Below, in pieces: positions 9,133-16,681 of a stretch of DNA of 39,087 bases. Position 1 is the stretch's first letter. Every line of letters begins with the position of its first letter. Position numbers and translations under genes: made by a program. A model generated the notes under the pieces. It made no database searches. It was not told the origin of the DNA and saw only the letters and a program-made list of their open reading frames with translations. This DNA comes from Flavobacteriales bacterium (GTDB lineage: Bacteria > Bacteroidota > Bacteroidia > Flavobacteriales_F > PHOS-HE28): positions 1 through 39,087 of the forward strand of contig JADKJM010000012.1 of assembly GCA_016721005.1 (NCBI GenBank), written 5' to 3'.

Positions 9133-10566
9133 ATGATCGATCTGGTGAAAGGCCCTCGCCCGGCAGCCGCACGGGATACGCTGGTGATATTGGATGAGCT
9201 GTCGCAGTTGCGGATGCTCGACCTCGTGCGCAACGACCGTCAATACCTCACCGAGCAACTCCGCGCGGACCCCGCGTTCGCCGTATGCGATGTGAGCGGA
9301 CGATTGGTGATGGTACACCTCACCGCGAAAGGTGAGATGAGCGCCCGGCTGGAGAAAGCGCGTCGCGCCGGGGACACCATGTCCCTTCGCTTGAATGCCA
9401 CGAAGCGCACCGAAGCGCAACTGGTGAGTTTGCAGGACAACACTGAGTTGACCTTAGCCTTGGCCGAAGGCGCTGTGCTGGGCAGCTACGCCTTCAGGAA
9501 GTACAAGACCGATAAGAAGGGCGAACCAACGCTGGAGAAACTCACGGTGATCGCCAAAGAGGTGAGCGCCGATCAAGTAGAAGAACTCGCCGACCTCTGC
9601 GAAGGGGTGTACACCGCACGCGACCTTGTAAATGAGCCCGTGAGCTTTCTCAACGCGAAGCAATTGGCCGCGGAGATCCGCACGTTGAGCAAGAATGCCG
9701 GATTCAAGGTGGAAGTGCTGAACAAGGAGAAGATCCAGACCCTCGGCATGGGCGGCTTGATCGCTGTGAACAAGGGCAGCTTGGACGAGCCCACCTTCAG
9801 CATACTGGAATGGAAGCCGAAGAACGCGGTGAACAAGAAACCCTTGCTGCTCGTGGGCAAAGGCGTGGTCTATGACACCGGTGGCCTCAGCCTGAAGCCG
9901 ACCGCGAATAGCATGGACCAGATGAAGTGCGACATGGCCGGTGCTGCGGCCGTGGCGTGTGCGATCGCGGTGGTGGCGAAGCGCGAATTACCCGTGCATG
10001 TCATCGGATTGGTTCCCGCCACGGACAACCGCCCCGGCGGCAATGCCTATGCACCCGGCGATGTGATCCGCATGCACAGCGGCCTCACCGTGGAAGTGCT
10101 GAACACCGATGCAGAAGGCCGCATGATCCTGGCCGATGCGCTGAGCTATGGCGAGCGGTACAAGCCCGAACTCGTCATGACTTTGGCAACACTTACCGGA
10201 GCCGCCATGCGTGCTATCGGGACCTACGGCACGGTGACCATGGGCACGGCGGCTGATGCCGAATTCAAGAAGTTGGATGATGCGGGCTACACCACGTTCG
10301 AGCGTGTTGCTCGATTGCCCTTCTGGGATGAATACGGCGAAGAGATCATCAGCGAGGTGGCCGACATCAAGAATCTGGGCAGCGACTTGGGCGGCGCACA
10401 GACGGCCGGAAAGTTCCTCGCGCGCTTCACCACGCATCCGTACATCCACTTGGACATCGCGGGGCCTGCCTTCCTTAGCAAGCGCGATGGGTACCGGACG
10501 AAGGGAGGAACCGGGGTTGGCGTGCGACTGCTCTATCAATTCATCAAGCAGCGCGTGAAAAGCTGA
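9133..10566 (+). CDS. pepA: Leucyl aminopeptidase, M17 family
   Basis: From ATG 9133 the protein has 477 residues, close to the usual 480-500. It is a cytosolic two-metal aminopeptidase that removes N-terminal residues in peptide turnover. The catalytic domain shows the lysine metal ligand in LLLVGKGVVYDTGGLSLKP, the aspartates of MDQMKCDMAGAAAV, and the family signature NTDAEGRMILADAL with its Asp and Glu metal ligands and the active-site Arg. The N-terminal 150 residues are the less conserved macro-like regulatory domain. The C terminus reads HLDIAGPAFLSKRDGYRTKGGTG, typical of the family. No signal peptide or T9SS tail is present, unlike the M1 enzyme upstream. Confidence 0.93.
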   Translation: MIDLVKGPRPAAARDTLVILDELSQLRMLDLVRNDRQYLTEQLRADPAFAVCDVSGRLVMVHLTAKGEMSARLEKARRAGDTMSLRLNATKRTEAQLVSLQDNTELTLALAEGAVLGSYAFRKYKTDKKGEPTLEKLTVIAKEVSADQVEELADLCEGVYTARDLVNEPVSFLNAKQLAAEIRTLSKNAGFKVEVLNKEKIQTLGMGGLIAVNKGSLDEPTFSILEWKPKNAVNKKPLLLVGKGVVYDTGGLSLKPTANSMDQMKCDMAGAAAVACAIAVVAKRELPVHVIGLVPATDNRPGGNAYAPGDVIRMHSGLTVEVLNTDAEGRMILADALSYGERYKPELVMTLATLTGAAMRAIGTYGTVTMGTAADAEFKKLDDAGYTTFERVARLPFWDEYGEEIISEVADIKNLGSDLGGAQTAGKFLARFTTHPYIHLDIAGPAFLSKRDGYRTKGGTGVGVRLLYQFIKQRVKS

Positions 10567-10575
10567 GGGGAGTTA

Positions 10576-10604
10576 ACCGCAGAGGAACAGAGTACACAGA
10601 GAAG
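10576..10604. repeat. CAGAG-rich intergenic repeat between pepA and pdxA
   Basis: The 122-bp gap between the two genes holds a short stretch with repeated CAGAG and ACAGAG words. I recall similar strings scattered through many draft bacterial genomes. There is no coding content and no clear terminator in the gap. Confidence 0.3.
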
Positions 10605-10688
10605 AGCAATGCGCGAATGAGATCCCATGAACACATCACGAATGCACGGCGGTCAAACGACGTGGCGGTGCATACCCCCAATTCATAA

Positions 10689-11762
10689 ATGAGTGAGCCA
10701 CGTGCCCCTATCCGTGTCGGTATTTCCTGCGGCGACCTGAACGGCGTTGGCTTGGAAGTGATCCTGAAATGCTTCGAGGACAACCGCATGCACGCGGACA
10801 TCACGCCGATCCTGTACTGCTCCGCCAAAGTGGTCAGCCAGCACCGCAAACTCCTTGGTCTGGACGAAGTGCAATTCCACCGCGTGAATGATGCACGGGA
10901 AGCACTTCCCAGGAAGTTCAACCTCGTGAATCTGTGGGAGGAGGAAGTGGAGATCGACCTCGGCAAACCGTCCGGAGCGATGGCGAAGTATGCCATCACG
11001 AGTTTGGAGGCCGCGGCGCAGGACCTCGCCAGCGGCAAGGTGGATGTGCTGGTGACGGCACCCATCGACAAGAACAGCATGCAGGTGGCGGGCTTCGCCT
11101 TCCCCGGCCACACGGAGTTCCTGCAACAGATGGCTGGCGGCGATGGCGAAGTGCTGATGCTCCTGGTGGGCGATGGCCTGCGCGTGGGTTGTGTCACCGG
11201 GCATATCCCGCTGAAGGATGTCTCCGCAGCGATCACCACGGAGAAGATCATGGCCAAGGCGCGGATCCTGCACCAGAGCCTCTTGCGCGATTTCGCGGTG
11301 CTGGAACCCCGCATCGCTTTGCTGGGCCTGAACCCGCACGCGGGTGATGGCGGCACCTTGGGCAATGAGGACAAGGAGCGCATCGCACCGGCCGTGCGGC
11401 GCTTGAACGAGGAAGGGATCAAAGCCATGGGCCCCTATGCGGCCGATGGCTTCTTCGGCAACGGCAGCTACAAACACTTCGATGGGGTGCTGGCCATGTA
11501 CCACGACCAAGGGCTGGCGCCTTTCAAGGCGCTGAGCTTCGGGCACGGGGTGAACTTCACTGCGGGCCTGCCCATTGTGCGCACCAGCCCGGACCATGGC
11601 ACCGGCCTCGATATCGCGGGACAAGGAGTGGCGGAGAAAGGCTCCTTCCGCGCAGCGGTATGGCTCGCGGCGGATATCCTGCAGAACCGGGAGCGGTACA
11701 AGGTGATCACGGAGAACCCGCTACAGCCCCAGAAGCGGGAGAAGGAACGAAAGGAGGGGTAG
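10689..11762 (+). CDS. pdxA: 4-hydroxythreonine-4-phosphate dehydrogenase
   Basis: The protein has 357 residues. It oxidises 4-phosphohydroxy-L-threonine in the DXP-dependent route to pyridoxal phosphate. It begins PIRVGISCGDLNGVGLEVIL, the family's N-terminal motif. Metal and substrate residues are seen in FPGHTEFL, GLNPHAGDGG, MYHDQGLAPFKAL and SPDHGTGLDIAG. The last 20 or so residues are a Lys/Glu-rich extension beyond the conserved fold. The start ATG at 10689 directly precedes the conserved motif. After the TAG at 11760-11762 the same frame stays open for another 154 codons through the tandem repeat downstream, so readthrough would append the repeat peptide. No terminator is visible between the stop and the repeat. 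Confidence 0.94.
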   Translation: MSEPRAPIRVGISCGDLNGVGLEVILKCFEDNRMHADITPILYCSAKVVSQHRKLLGLDEVQFHRVNDAREALPRKFNLVNLWEEEVEIDLGKPSGAMAKYAITSLEAAAQDLASGKVDVLVTAPIDKNSMQVAGFAFPGHTEFLQQMAGGDGEVLMLLVGDGLRVGCVTGHIPLKDVSAAITTEKIMAKARILHQSLLRDFAVLEPRIALLGLNPHAGDGGTLGNEDKERIAPAVRRLNEEGIKAMGPYAADGFFGNGSYKHFDGVLAMYHDQGLAPFKALSFGHGVNFTAGLPIVRTSPDHGTGLDIAGQGVAEKGSFRAAVWLAADILQNRERYKVITENPLQPQKREKERKEG

Positions 11763-11801
11763 GAAGGCGCCGGGACGACAGCGCGGCTGCGCGGAATCAG
11801 T

Positions 11802-12221
11802 TCCGAGTTCTTCGGAACGCGTGGGCAACTGACAGGAATTCAGGTCGAACCGTTCGGAACGATGGGCGATGCTTTCGGAAAGGGGGACGATCCCTTCGGA
11901 AGGCGTGACGACCTGCCAGGATTTCAGGGCGATCGATCCGGAAGGCCGGGCGATGTTCGTGGAACGAAGGGCGATGCTTTCGGAAAGGGGAATGATCGCC
12001 TCGGAAGACGTGACCAGCTGCCAGGAATGCAGGGCGAAGGATCCGGAAAGGGGGGCGATCTTCCCGGATGGCAGGGCGATGCACTCGGAAAGGAGAACGA
12101 TGTCTACGGAAGGCGTGACCACCTGCCAGCATTACAGGGCGAACGATCCGGTAAGGAGGACGATGTTCCCGGAACGAAGGGCGATCTGAACGGGAAGGCC
12201 GTGGATGAAGTCAGGAAGGAT
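11802..12221. repeat. Hierarchical tandem repeat: 20 monomers of 21 bp, organised as 105-bp higher-order units
   Basis: From 11802 to 12221 the sequence divides into twenty 21-bp units with no spacers. Monomers share GGCGAT near the start and CGGAA in the middle. From 11865 they follow a fixed order of five types, so each 105-bp block (11865, 11970, 12075, then a partial at 12180) resembles the next; units 11865-11885 and 11970-11990 are identical. Read in the plus frame of pdxA the monomer is a heptapeptide, roughly G-D-x-x-G-K/R-x (GDAFGKG, DDPFGRR, DDLPGFQ, GDRSGRP, GDVRGTK). An ATG at 11862 gives a 121-residue frame to TGA 12227. Two plus frames, and most of one minus frame, are also open. 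Differences between blocks are not concentrated at third codon positions, so coding is not established. No promoter or start signal was seen. Confidence 0.85.
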
Positions 12222-12227
12222 GGGTGA

Positions 12228-12357
12228 GGGCATTTGTGAGACTCCAGCCCGAAAGGCGGGTCCGGTCGCACTGCTTCGCAGAGCCTCGCAGTGACAGCCT
12301 CCCATCGCCCGGAGTGACGCGCGGCGGGTAGCGTGTGTTGCTGCCGGACAACGAAGA
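12228..12357. other. Noncoding spacer with a small hairpin
   Basis: Between the tandem repeat and the stop of the next minus-strand gene, a 6-bp inverted repeat (12269-12274 with 12288-12293) flanks TTCGCAGAGCCTC. The string resembles short dispersed palindromic elements of bacterial intergenic regions. No gene is seen here. Confidence 0.35.
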
Positions 12358-13518
12358 CTACTGGCGAATGAAGCGACCGGTTGCCAAGTGTTCAGAGCGA
12401 TTGTTGAGCAACCGCACGGCATACGTACCCGCGCTCAGGTGCTCCACGGAAATGGAGCGGCCGGCGGTGTAGGGTTGGTCGAGAAGCAAGCGGCCGAGTG
12501 CATCGCGGACTTGGATGTGCGAGGCGCCGGACGGTGAATTGCGAATGGAAAGTTCGGTTTGGGCGGGATTGGGGAAGACCTCCAGCGACGATGACCACGG
12601 CTGGTCAATGATCGCATCCGGGACCTCGCAGTTGATGGAGGCGTTGCCACCGATCCATTGGGCCACTTGCTTGATGGTTTCATTGGCGGTGTTCCGGTAA
12701 GACCCGGTGATGAACAGGCTATCTCGCCAAACTGCAATGTCCAGTACCGTGGGCCGCGTGAGCGGGTCCTGATCACCGGGCTCGTGCTCGAAGATCTCCG
12801 GAAAGCCACACCATTGTTCGCCATCCCACCACGCCAAGCCGCCGTTCATGGACTGGCCACTGGCGTGGGTGAAGACGCCCCCGGCGTAGAGCCGGTCGCC
12901 GTGCCAGCGCAATGTTGTTACCGCTGCGCTGTTGGGTGCGACCGGCAAACTCATGCCCCCGGCCATGTCGTTCCAGTTCTGCCCATCGAAGTAGGCGACG
13001 TAGTTGCCGGGGCCGCCGGATGATGTGCGGAATGCGCCCGCGACATAAAGCGTGTCGTTGCGGATGGTGTAATCCTTGATCGCCAAGGTGGTGTTCCAAC
13101 CGGGCACGTTCTCCCAAGCGCTGCCATTGAACCGCATGAGGCCCACATCGCCCGGCCCGAGGGGGTTTCTGTAGACACCGCTCATGTACGTATAGCCTTG
13201 GAAATCGAACACATAGCCGACGTAATTGCCGGCGTCGAATGGGATCTGCTGAAAAGGTTCCCATTCATGAAAGGCGCTGCCATCGTAACGAAATACGCTT
13301 GCTTCCGGGTAGCCGCATATCTCATCGCTATAACCAGTCAGGTACAGCGTGCCCGATAGTTCCTTGGGCACCAAGGTCAGCAACGTGCTGGAACTTGGGT
13401 TCAGGCATTCCAAGGACTCCCAGCGCTCCTCTGACTCATTCAGACGGGCGATCCCGCGATTGTACTCGCCGCTAGGCGTATTGAAGCCAAAGCCCCCACA
13501 GGCATAGAGATCGCGGAT

Positions 13519-13539
13519 TCAACTCATAAACGCAATCGG
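13519..13539 (+). repeat. IS30 left terminal inverted repeat
   Basis: Begins TCAACTCATAAACG and ends ATCGG. It pairs with 14614-14634 with two mismatches, at the sixth and ninth bases. It is preceded by the AT target duplication. Confidence 0.88.
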
Positions 13540-13655
13540 ATAGACCGACAAGATGGCTTATCATTTCTTCAGAAGGAGGAGAGGCTTTCGCCCCTCTCTC
13601 CCGCTGAACGGAGGATGCGGCCTACCCTTGTCCTGGGGTCCAATCCGTTGCAAGC

Positions 13656-14609
13656 ATGAGCCATATCACCGATGAACAAAGGTGCATCATAGAACGCATG
13701 AAGGAAGCCGGTCACCAGCAGCAGGCGATCGCTCAGGCCATCGGCAAGTCTCAGTCGGCCCTGAGCCGCGAGCTGCGGCGCAACTGCGACCAGCGCAGCG
13801 GCTCCTACATGGCCGATCTGGCGGCGCGTAAGAGTGCGCAGCGCAAGAAAGACAAGCCCAAGGCCGTGCGGTTCACCGCCGACATGCGCGCGCACGTGGA
13901 GCAGTTGCTCCAGCGCAAACACAGCCCTGAGCAGATCGTGGGCATAGCCCAGCGCGAGGGCCGCGATATGGTTTCCCACGAGCGCATCTACCAGCATGTG
14001 TGGCAGGACAAGAAGCGCGGTGGCTCCTTGCATGAGCAACTGCGTACGCGTGGCAAACGTTACCGCAAACGCGGAGCGGCCAAGGATAGCCGGGGCATCA
14101 TCATCGGTCGGGTGGATATCGATCAGCGCCCCGCCGTGGTGGAGAAGCGCGAACGCTTCGGCGACTTGGAGATGGACACGATCATCGGCAAAGGCCACCA
14201 AGGAGCGATCCTCACGATCAACGACCGCGCCAGCGGTATGCTGCTCATGCACAAGGTGAAGCGCAAGGAAGCCGCCTTGGTGGCGCAAGCCGCCTTGCGT
14301 GCGCTGCGCCAATGGAAGCCCTGGCTGCACACGGTCACCAGCGACAACGGCAAAGAGTTCGCCCACCACCAGCGTATCGCCGAAGAACTCGACCTGGACT
14401 TCTTCTTCGCCAAGCCCTACCGTAGCTGGGAGCGTGGATCCAACGAGAACCTCAACGGGCTCATCCGCCAGTACTTCCCCAAGAAGACCGACTTCCGGAC
14501 CATCACCCACCAACAGATCCGAGCCGTGCAGAACGAACTCAATAGCAGGCCACGCAAGCGCTTCGACTACGACTCGCCAAACACCATCTTTGAACAACTA
14601 ACCCAATGA
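13656..14609 (+). CDS. IS30-family transposase
   Basis: The protein has 317 residues. The N-terminal helix-turn-helix region (ITDEQRCIIERMKEAGHQQQ, then AIGKSQSALSREL) binds the terminal repeats. The C-terminal integrase-like core shows the DDE triad: Asp in LEMDTIIGKGHQGA, Asp in TVTSDNGKEFAHH, and Glu in WERGSNENLNGLIRQYFPK. This is the classic IS30 arrangement and length. The ATG at 13656 follows about 137 bases of left-end sequence. The frame is intact. It ends at TGA 14607-14609, just before the right terminal repeat at 14614. Confidence 0.95.
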   Translation: MSHITDEQRCIIERMKEAGHQQQAIAQAIGKSQSALSRELRRNCDQRSGSYMADLAARKSAQRKKDKPKAVRFTADMRAHVEQLLQRKHSPEQIVGIAQREGRDMVSHERIYQHVWQDKKRGGSLHEQLRTRGKRYRKRGAAKDSRGIIIGRVDIDQRPAVVEKRERFGDLEMDTIIGKGHQGAILTINDRASGMLLMHKVKRKEAALVAQAALRALRQWKPWLHTVTSDNGKEFAHHQRIAEELDLDFFFAKPYRSWERGSNENLNGLIRQYFPKKTDFRTITHQQIRAVQNELNSRPRKRFDYDSPNTIFEQLTQ

Positions 14610-14613
14610 CCCA

Positions 14614-14634
14614 CCGATTGCGTTTGTGGGTTGA
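14614..14634 (-). repeat. IS30 right terminal inverted repeat
   Basis: Reverse complement of the left end at 13519-13539 with 19 of 21 identities. It is followed by the AT copy at 14635-14636, after which host gene sequence resumes in frame. Confidence 0.88.
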
Positions 14635-14941
14635 ATCCGCCGATCATTGTTGAACCGAAGGTACCAAAATGTCTGTTGCACAAAGTCCCCGGCCGATGTC
14701 TGGATGCGATGGGCGATGCTATCCCAGCGTACCCCATCCCATTGTGCTTGGCCGTAACAGAGCACCGTGTCTTCATCTTGAATGATGCGACGAAATGTCC
14801 CCCCGGAAAGAAGTCTGTCCGAAACCGGATCGCCGAAGAGCGATTGTACTTGGGTTCCACTGATCGGCTTGCCTATGGTTCGCCAGTATTGGGCGTTCAA
14901 GGTTAGAGCTACGGTGTTGACAAGGGCTATCAAAAGCCATT

Positions 14942-15280
14942 TCATGGCTTCTGGATCTTGGCGTGGAGACGGACACCTTTGGACGAACTCACCTGAACCA
15001 CGTAAATACCGCTGGCGTAATCCTTAAGGTCCAGATCATACAAAGGGTCCGTGGTCCTGTTCTCTTGGATCAGGCGACCGGCCGGGTCGTAGACCTGCAC
15101 CTTCCAGTTGTCCTGATCCGGGAGACCGAGCAACCAAGTCGAGCCGCCGCTCAAGCTCCACACACGCAACGGCAAACTGGAGGGTTGTTCAATTGGAGAA
15201 TGTACTCCAGTGATGAGTTCGAGCGGTATCCCGAACGAAGCGATGAAGGCATCACAGGGTGTGTTCGGGGGGTCGTACAT
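14942..15280 (-). CDS. C-terminal part of a T9SS type A secreted protein
   Basis: The 112-residue frame starts at ATG 15280 without a signal peptide. It consists of a short linker followed by a type A sorting domain (LPLRVWSLSGGSTWLLGL, VQVYDPAGRLIQEN, YASGIYVVQV). Such a domain alone cannot be exported, so this is either the 3' end of a truncated gene or a gene whose upstream frame is broken. Another frame just upstream (FCPAYPPRSVGPPNFNV) could belong to it, and dispersed repeats begin about 120 bp further on. The stop overlaps the ATG of the IS30-interrupted gene (ATGA), showing operon organisation. The specific function is unknown. Confidence 0.55.
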   Translation of the reverse strand: MYDPPNTPCDAFIASFGIPLELITGVHSPIEQPSSLPLRVWSLSGGSTWLLGLPDQDNWKVQVYDPAGRLIQENRTTDPLYDLDLKDYASGIYVVQVSSSKGVRLHAKIQKP

Positions 15281-15587
15281 CGGACGTTGAAATTAGGTGG
15301 GCCGACGGATCTTGGAGGGTAGGCGGGGCAAAAGTTCTTGTGGGTGGTTCTTGGTGGACGGAGTGGACGGGGTCCCGGCTTATGGCATGTTGACCGGTGG
15401 ACGAGATCCCTTCGCTTCGCTCGGGATGACGCGTTAATGTGGGGTGTTTACGAACGGCCGTTGCTTGGGTCGACTGTGTGAAAATGTTCTCCGGTCATAC
15501 TAGACGCTCGGCGGGTGCGTTATGCACACAGAGGGCGCGAATGCCTTCTCCCACGGCGGGGGTTCTGCCGACTAAATACGGAGAGCC
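15281..15587. other. Intergenic region with a dispersed repeat
   Basis: About 300 bases without a supported gene. They hold one copy of the 35-bp dispersed repeat (15399-15433) and possibly remnants of the truncated T9SS gene at the left edge. I see no clear promoter box for the downstream gene. Confidence 0.5.
15399..15433 (+). repeat. Dispersed REP-like repeat, copy 1
   Basis: The core is GATCCCTTCGCTTCGCTCGG followed by GATGACGCG. It contains a 5-bp stem (ATCCC/GGGAT) around a CTTCG-rich loop. Near-identical copies occur at 16313 and 16382. Read on the minus strand it gives the HPERSEGIS peptide often seen in spurious ORFs. Confidence 0.75.
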
Positions 15588-16280
15588 ATGAACAAGCATT
15601 TGGAGAATCGGATCAGCATGTTCTACACGGTGCGCGATGCGTGCGCCGCGCACACGGCCACGTGGACCCCATTGGTGCCCTTCGCCACGGCCCACACGGA
15701 GTTCCTGGATGCCCTGAAGGGGATCGAGGACAACATGGAGAAGCAGGACCTGCAACTGTTGGGTATTGCGAAGGACAAGGCACTGAAGAAGGACGAGATG
15801 GTGGAGAAGGCCTTGGAGGTGGCGCAGGCCGCGTACGCCTATGCGACGGACAGCACCGATCTGGAGTTGCAAGGGAAGATGGACTTCAGCCGGAGCGATC
15901 TGGTGGAGCCGCGGGATACCGTAGTGGCCCAGCGGTGCCAAGGGATCCACACGGAGGCGAGCGCGGTGGCGGCCAGTTTGGTGGCGTACGGGATCGACGC
16001 TGCGGACCTCTTGGATCTGCAAGGTGCGATAACCAAGTATGTGGATGTGGTGAGTGCACCCCGGACGGCGGTGACGGTGCGGAAGGGCGCTACGGCGGCG
16101 ATAGAGACGGGGGTGCGGGACGGGCTGGCGATCCTGAACGATCGGATGGACAAGTTGATGCCGGCGTTCAAGTTGAGCGACCCGGACTTCCATCAGGAGT
16201 ACTTCGATGCGCGGATCATCGTGGATCTGGGCGGGCCGGGGGAGGAAGAAGAGGAGCCGCCTGTGCCTCCGGGGCCGTGA
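15588..16280 (+). CDS. Hypothetical helical protein with acidic/proline tail
   Basis: The protein has 230 residues from ATG 15588. I do not recognise the family. The sequence has no signal peptide or membrane segment and is rich in Ala, Asp and Lys with long predicted helices (FLDALKGIEDNMEKQDL, KDEMVEKALEVAQAAYAYA, AILNDRMDKLMPAFKL). It looks like a cytoplasmic helical bundle of about 215 residues, followed by a low-complexity tail (GGPGEEEEEPPVPPGP). Internal pairs of similar helices suggest a duplicated four-helix fold. It stands alone, with dispersed repeats on both sides and a strong terminator at 16438. The frame is clean in an otherwise repeat-rich stretch, which supports a real gene. 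Confidence 0.75.
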   Translation: MNKHLENRISMFYTVRDACAAHTATWTPLVPFATAHTEFLDALKGIEDNMEKQDLQLLGIAKDKALKKDEMVEKALEVAQAAYAYATDSTDLELQGKMDFSRSDLVEPRDTVVAQRCQGIHTEASAVAASLVAYGIDAADLLDLQGAITKYVDVVSAPRTAVTVRKGATAAIETGVRDGLAILNDRMDKLMPAFKLSDPDFHQEYFDARIIVDLGGPGEEEEEPPVPPGP

Positions 16281-16312
16281 GGCAGGGGCAGGGGCGCTGG
16301 GCCGGGGGGCCT

Positions 16313-16347
16313 GGACGAGACCCCTTCGCTTCGCTCGGGATGACGCG
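16313..16347 (+). repeat. Dispersed REP-like repeat, copy 2
   Basis: Differs from the copy at 15399 by one base (GACCCC for GATCCC) over 35 positions. It lies 33 bases past the stop at 16280. Confidence 0.75.
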
Positions 16348-16381
16348 GCCGCACGGGATAATCGGCCCGGGCGGGGGCCAT

Positions 16382-16414
16382 GGACGAGATCCCTTCGCTT
16401 CGCTCGGGATGACG
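16382..16414 (+). repeat. Dispersed REP-like repeat, copy 3
   Basis: Matches copy 1 over its first 33 bases, in the same orientation and 69 bp after copy 2. The two copies form a closely spaced pair between the hypothetical gene and its terminator. Confidence 0.75.
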
Positions 16415-16437
16415 GTTGGGTGCTGACGTTGACAGGA

Positions 16438-16464
16438 AGGGCCTCCGGAAACGGGGGCCTTTTC
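16438..16464 (+). terminator. Rho-independent terminator
   Basis: An 8-bp stem pairs 16440-16447 with 16452-16459 around a GAAA tetraloop, extended by G-U and A-T pairs and followed by TTTTCT. It closes the transcript of the hypothetical gene, beyond the two repeats. The stem sequence is nearly that of the terminator at 2788. Confidence 0.75.
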
Positions 16465-16681
16465 TGTTGGGCATAGGCCCAAATCGAGGGGTCGAAGCGC
16501 TCCCGCCCGCCGCATGGGTGCAAACCCTACAATTGCCGTCCACTTTTCCAGAGGTGGGCTTATGAGGAAGCGCTAGCTGATGGCGCATGGTGTAACGCTC
16601 GATGTGTTCAACCCCATGTGGTGCCCACCCACTACAGGGTCGAAGCCTGTTCGAACCGCGAACGGTGGTGGGCTGCGGCCT

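Larger units (their letters stand above)
13519..14634 (+). mobile_element. Complete IS30-family insertion sequence, 1116 bp
   Basis: The element is bounded by 21-bp imperfect inverted repeats (19 of 21 matching) and a 2-bp direct AT duplication at 13517-13518 and 14635-14636. IS30 elements usually duplicate 2-3 bp. One intact transposase gene fills most of the element, in the direction opposite to the disrupted host gene. Intact ends and an unbroken transposase imply recent movement and likely activity. Confidence 0.92.
12358..14945 (-). pseudogene. T9SS type A secreted protein with kelch/propeller-like repeats, interrupted by an IS30 element
   Basis: The 5' part runs from ATG 14945 to about 14635: a signal peptide (MKWLLIALVNTVALTLNAQ), then propeller-like text (LLSGGTFRRI, QWDGVRWDSI). 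The 3' part runs from 13518 to the TAG at 12358: repeated LYACGGF, LYLTGY, LYVAGAF, LYAGGVF motifs, then a type A sorting domain (LEVFPNPAQTELSIRNS to HLATGRFIRQ). The two parts are separated exactly by the insertion element at 13519-14634. Removing the element plus one copy of the 2-bp AT duplication restores 1470 bases, a single frame of 489 codons plus stop, with FNNDRRI joined to RDLYACGGF. The gene is therefore a recent disruption. Its start overlaps the upstream gene's stop (ATGA), so it was second in an operon. Its function is unknown beyond export. Confidence 0.9.

Noticed and set aside
10544..11624. Two long minus-strand ORFs over pdxA
   Set aside because: Shadows of pdxA, which has all family motifs in the plus frame.
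11802..12221. CRISPR array
   Set aside because: Repeats are contiguous 21-bp units with gradual divergence and no unique spacers; no cas genes are nearby.
15515..16426. 303-codon plus-strand ORF over the hypothetical gene
   Set aside because: Gly/Arg-rich shadow of the 15588-16280 frame that runs into the REP-like repeats.
16193..16588. Minus-strand ORF containing HPERSEG peptides
   Set aside because: Arises from translating the dispersed repeats at 16313 and 16382; no other coding signal.
16600..16680. tRNA-like element around GTTCGAACCGCG
   Set aside because: A T-loop-like TTCGAA is present, but I could not find a matching acceptor stem or anticodon arm on either strand.
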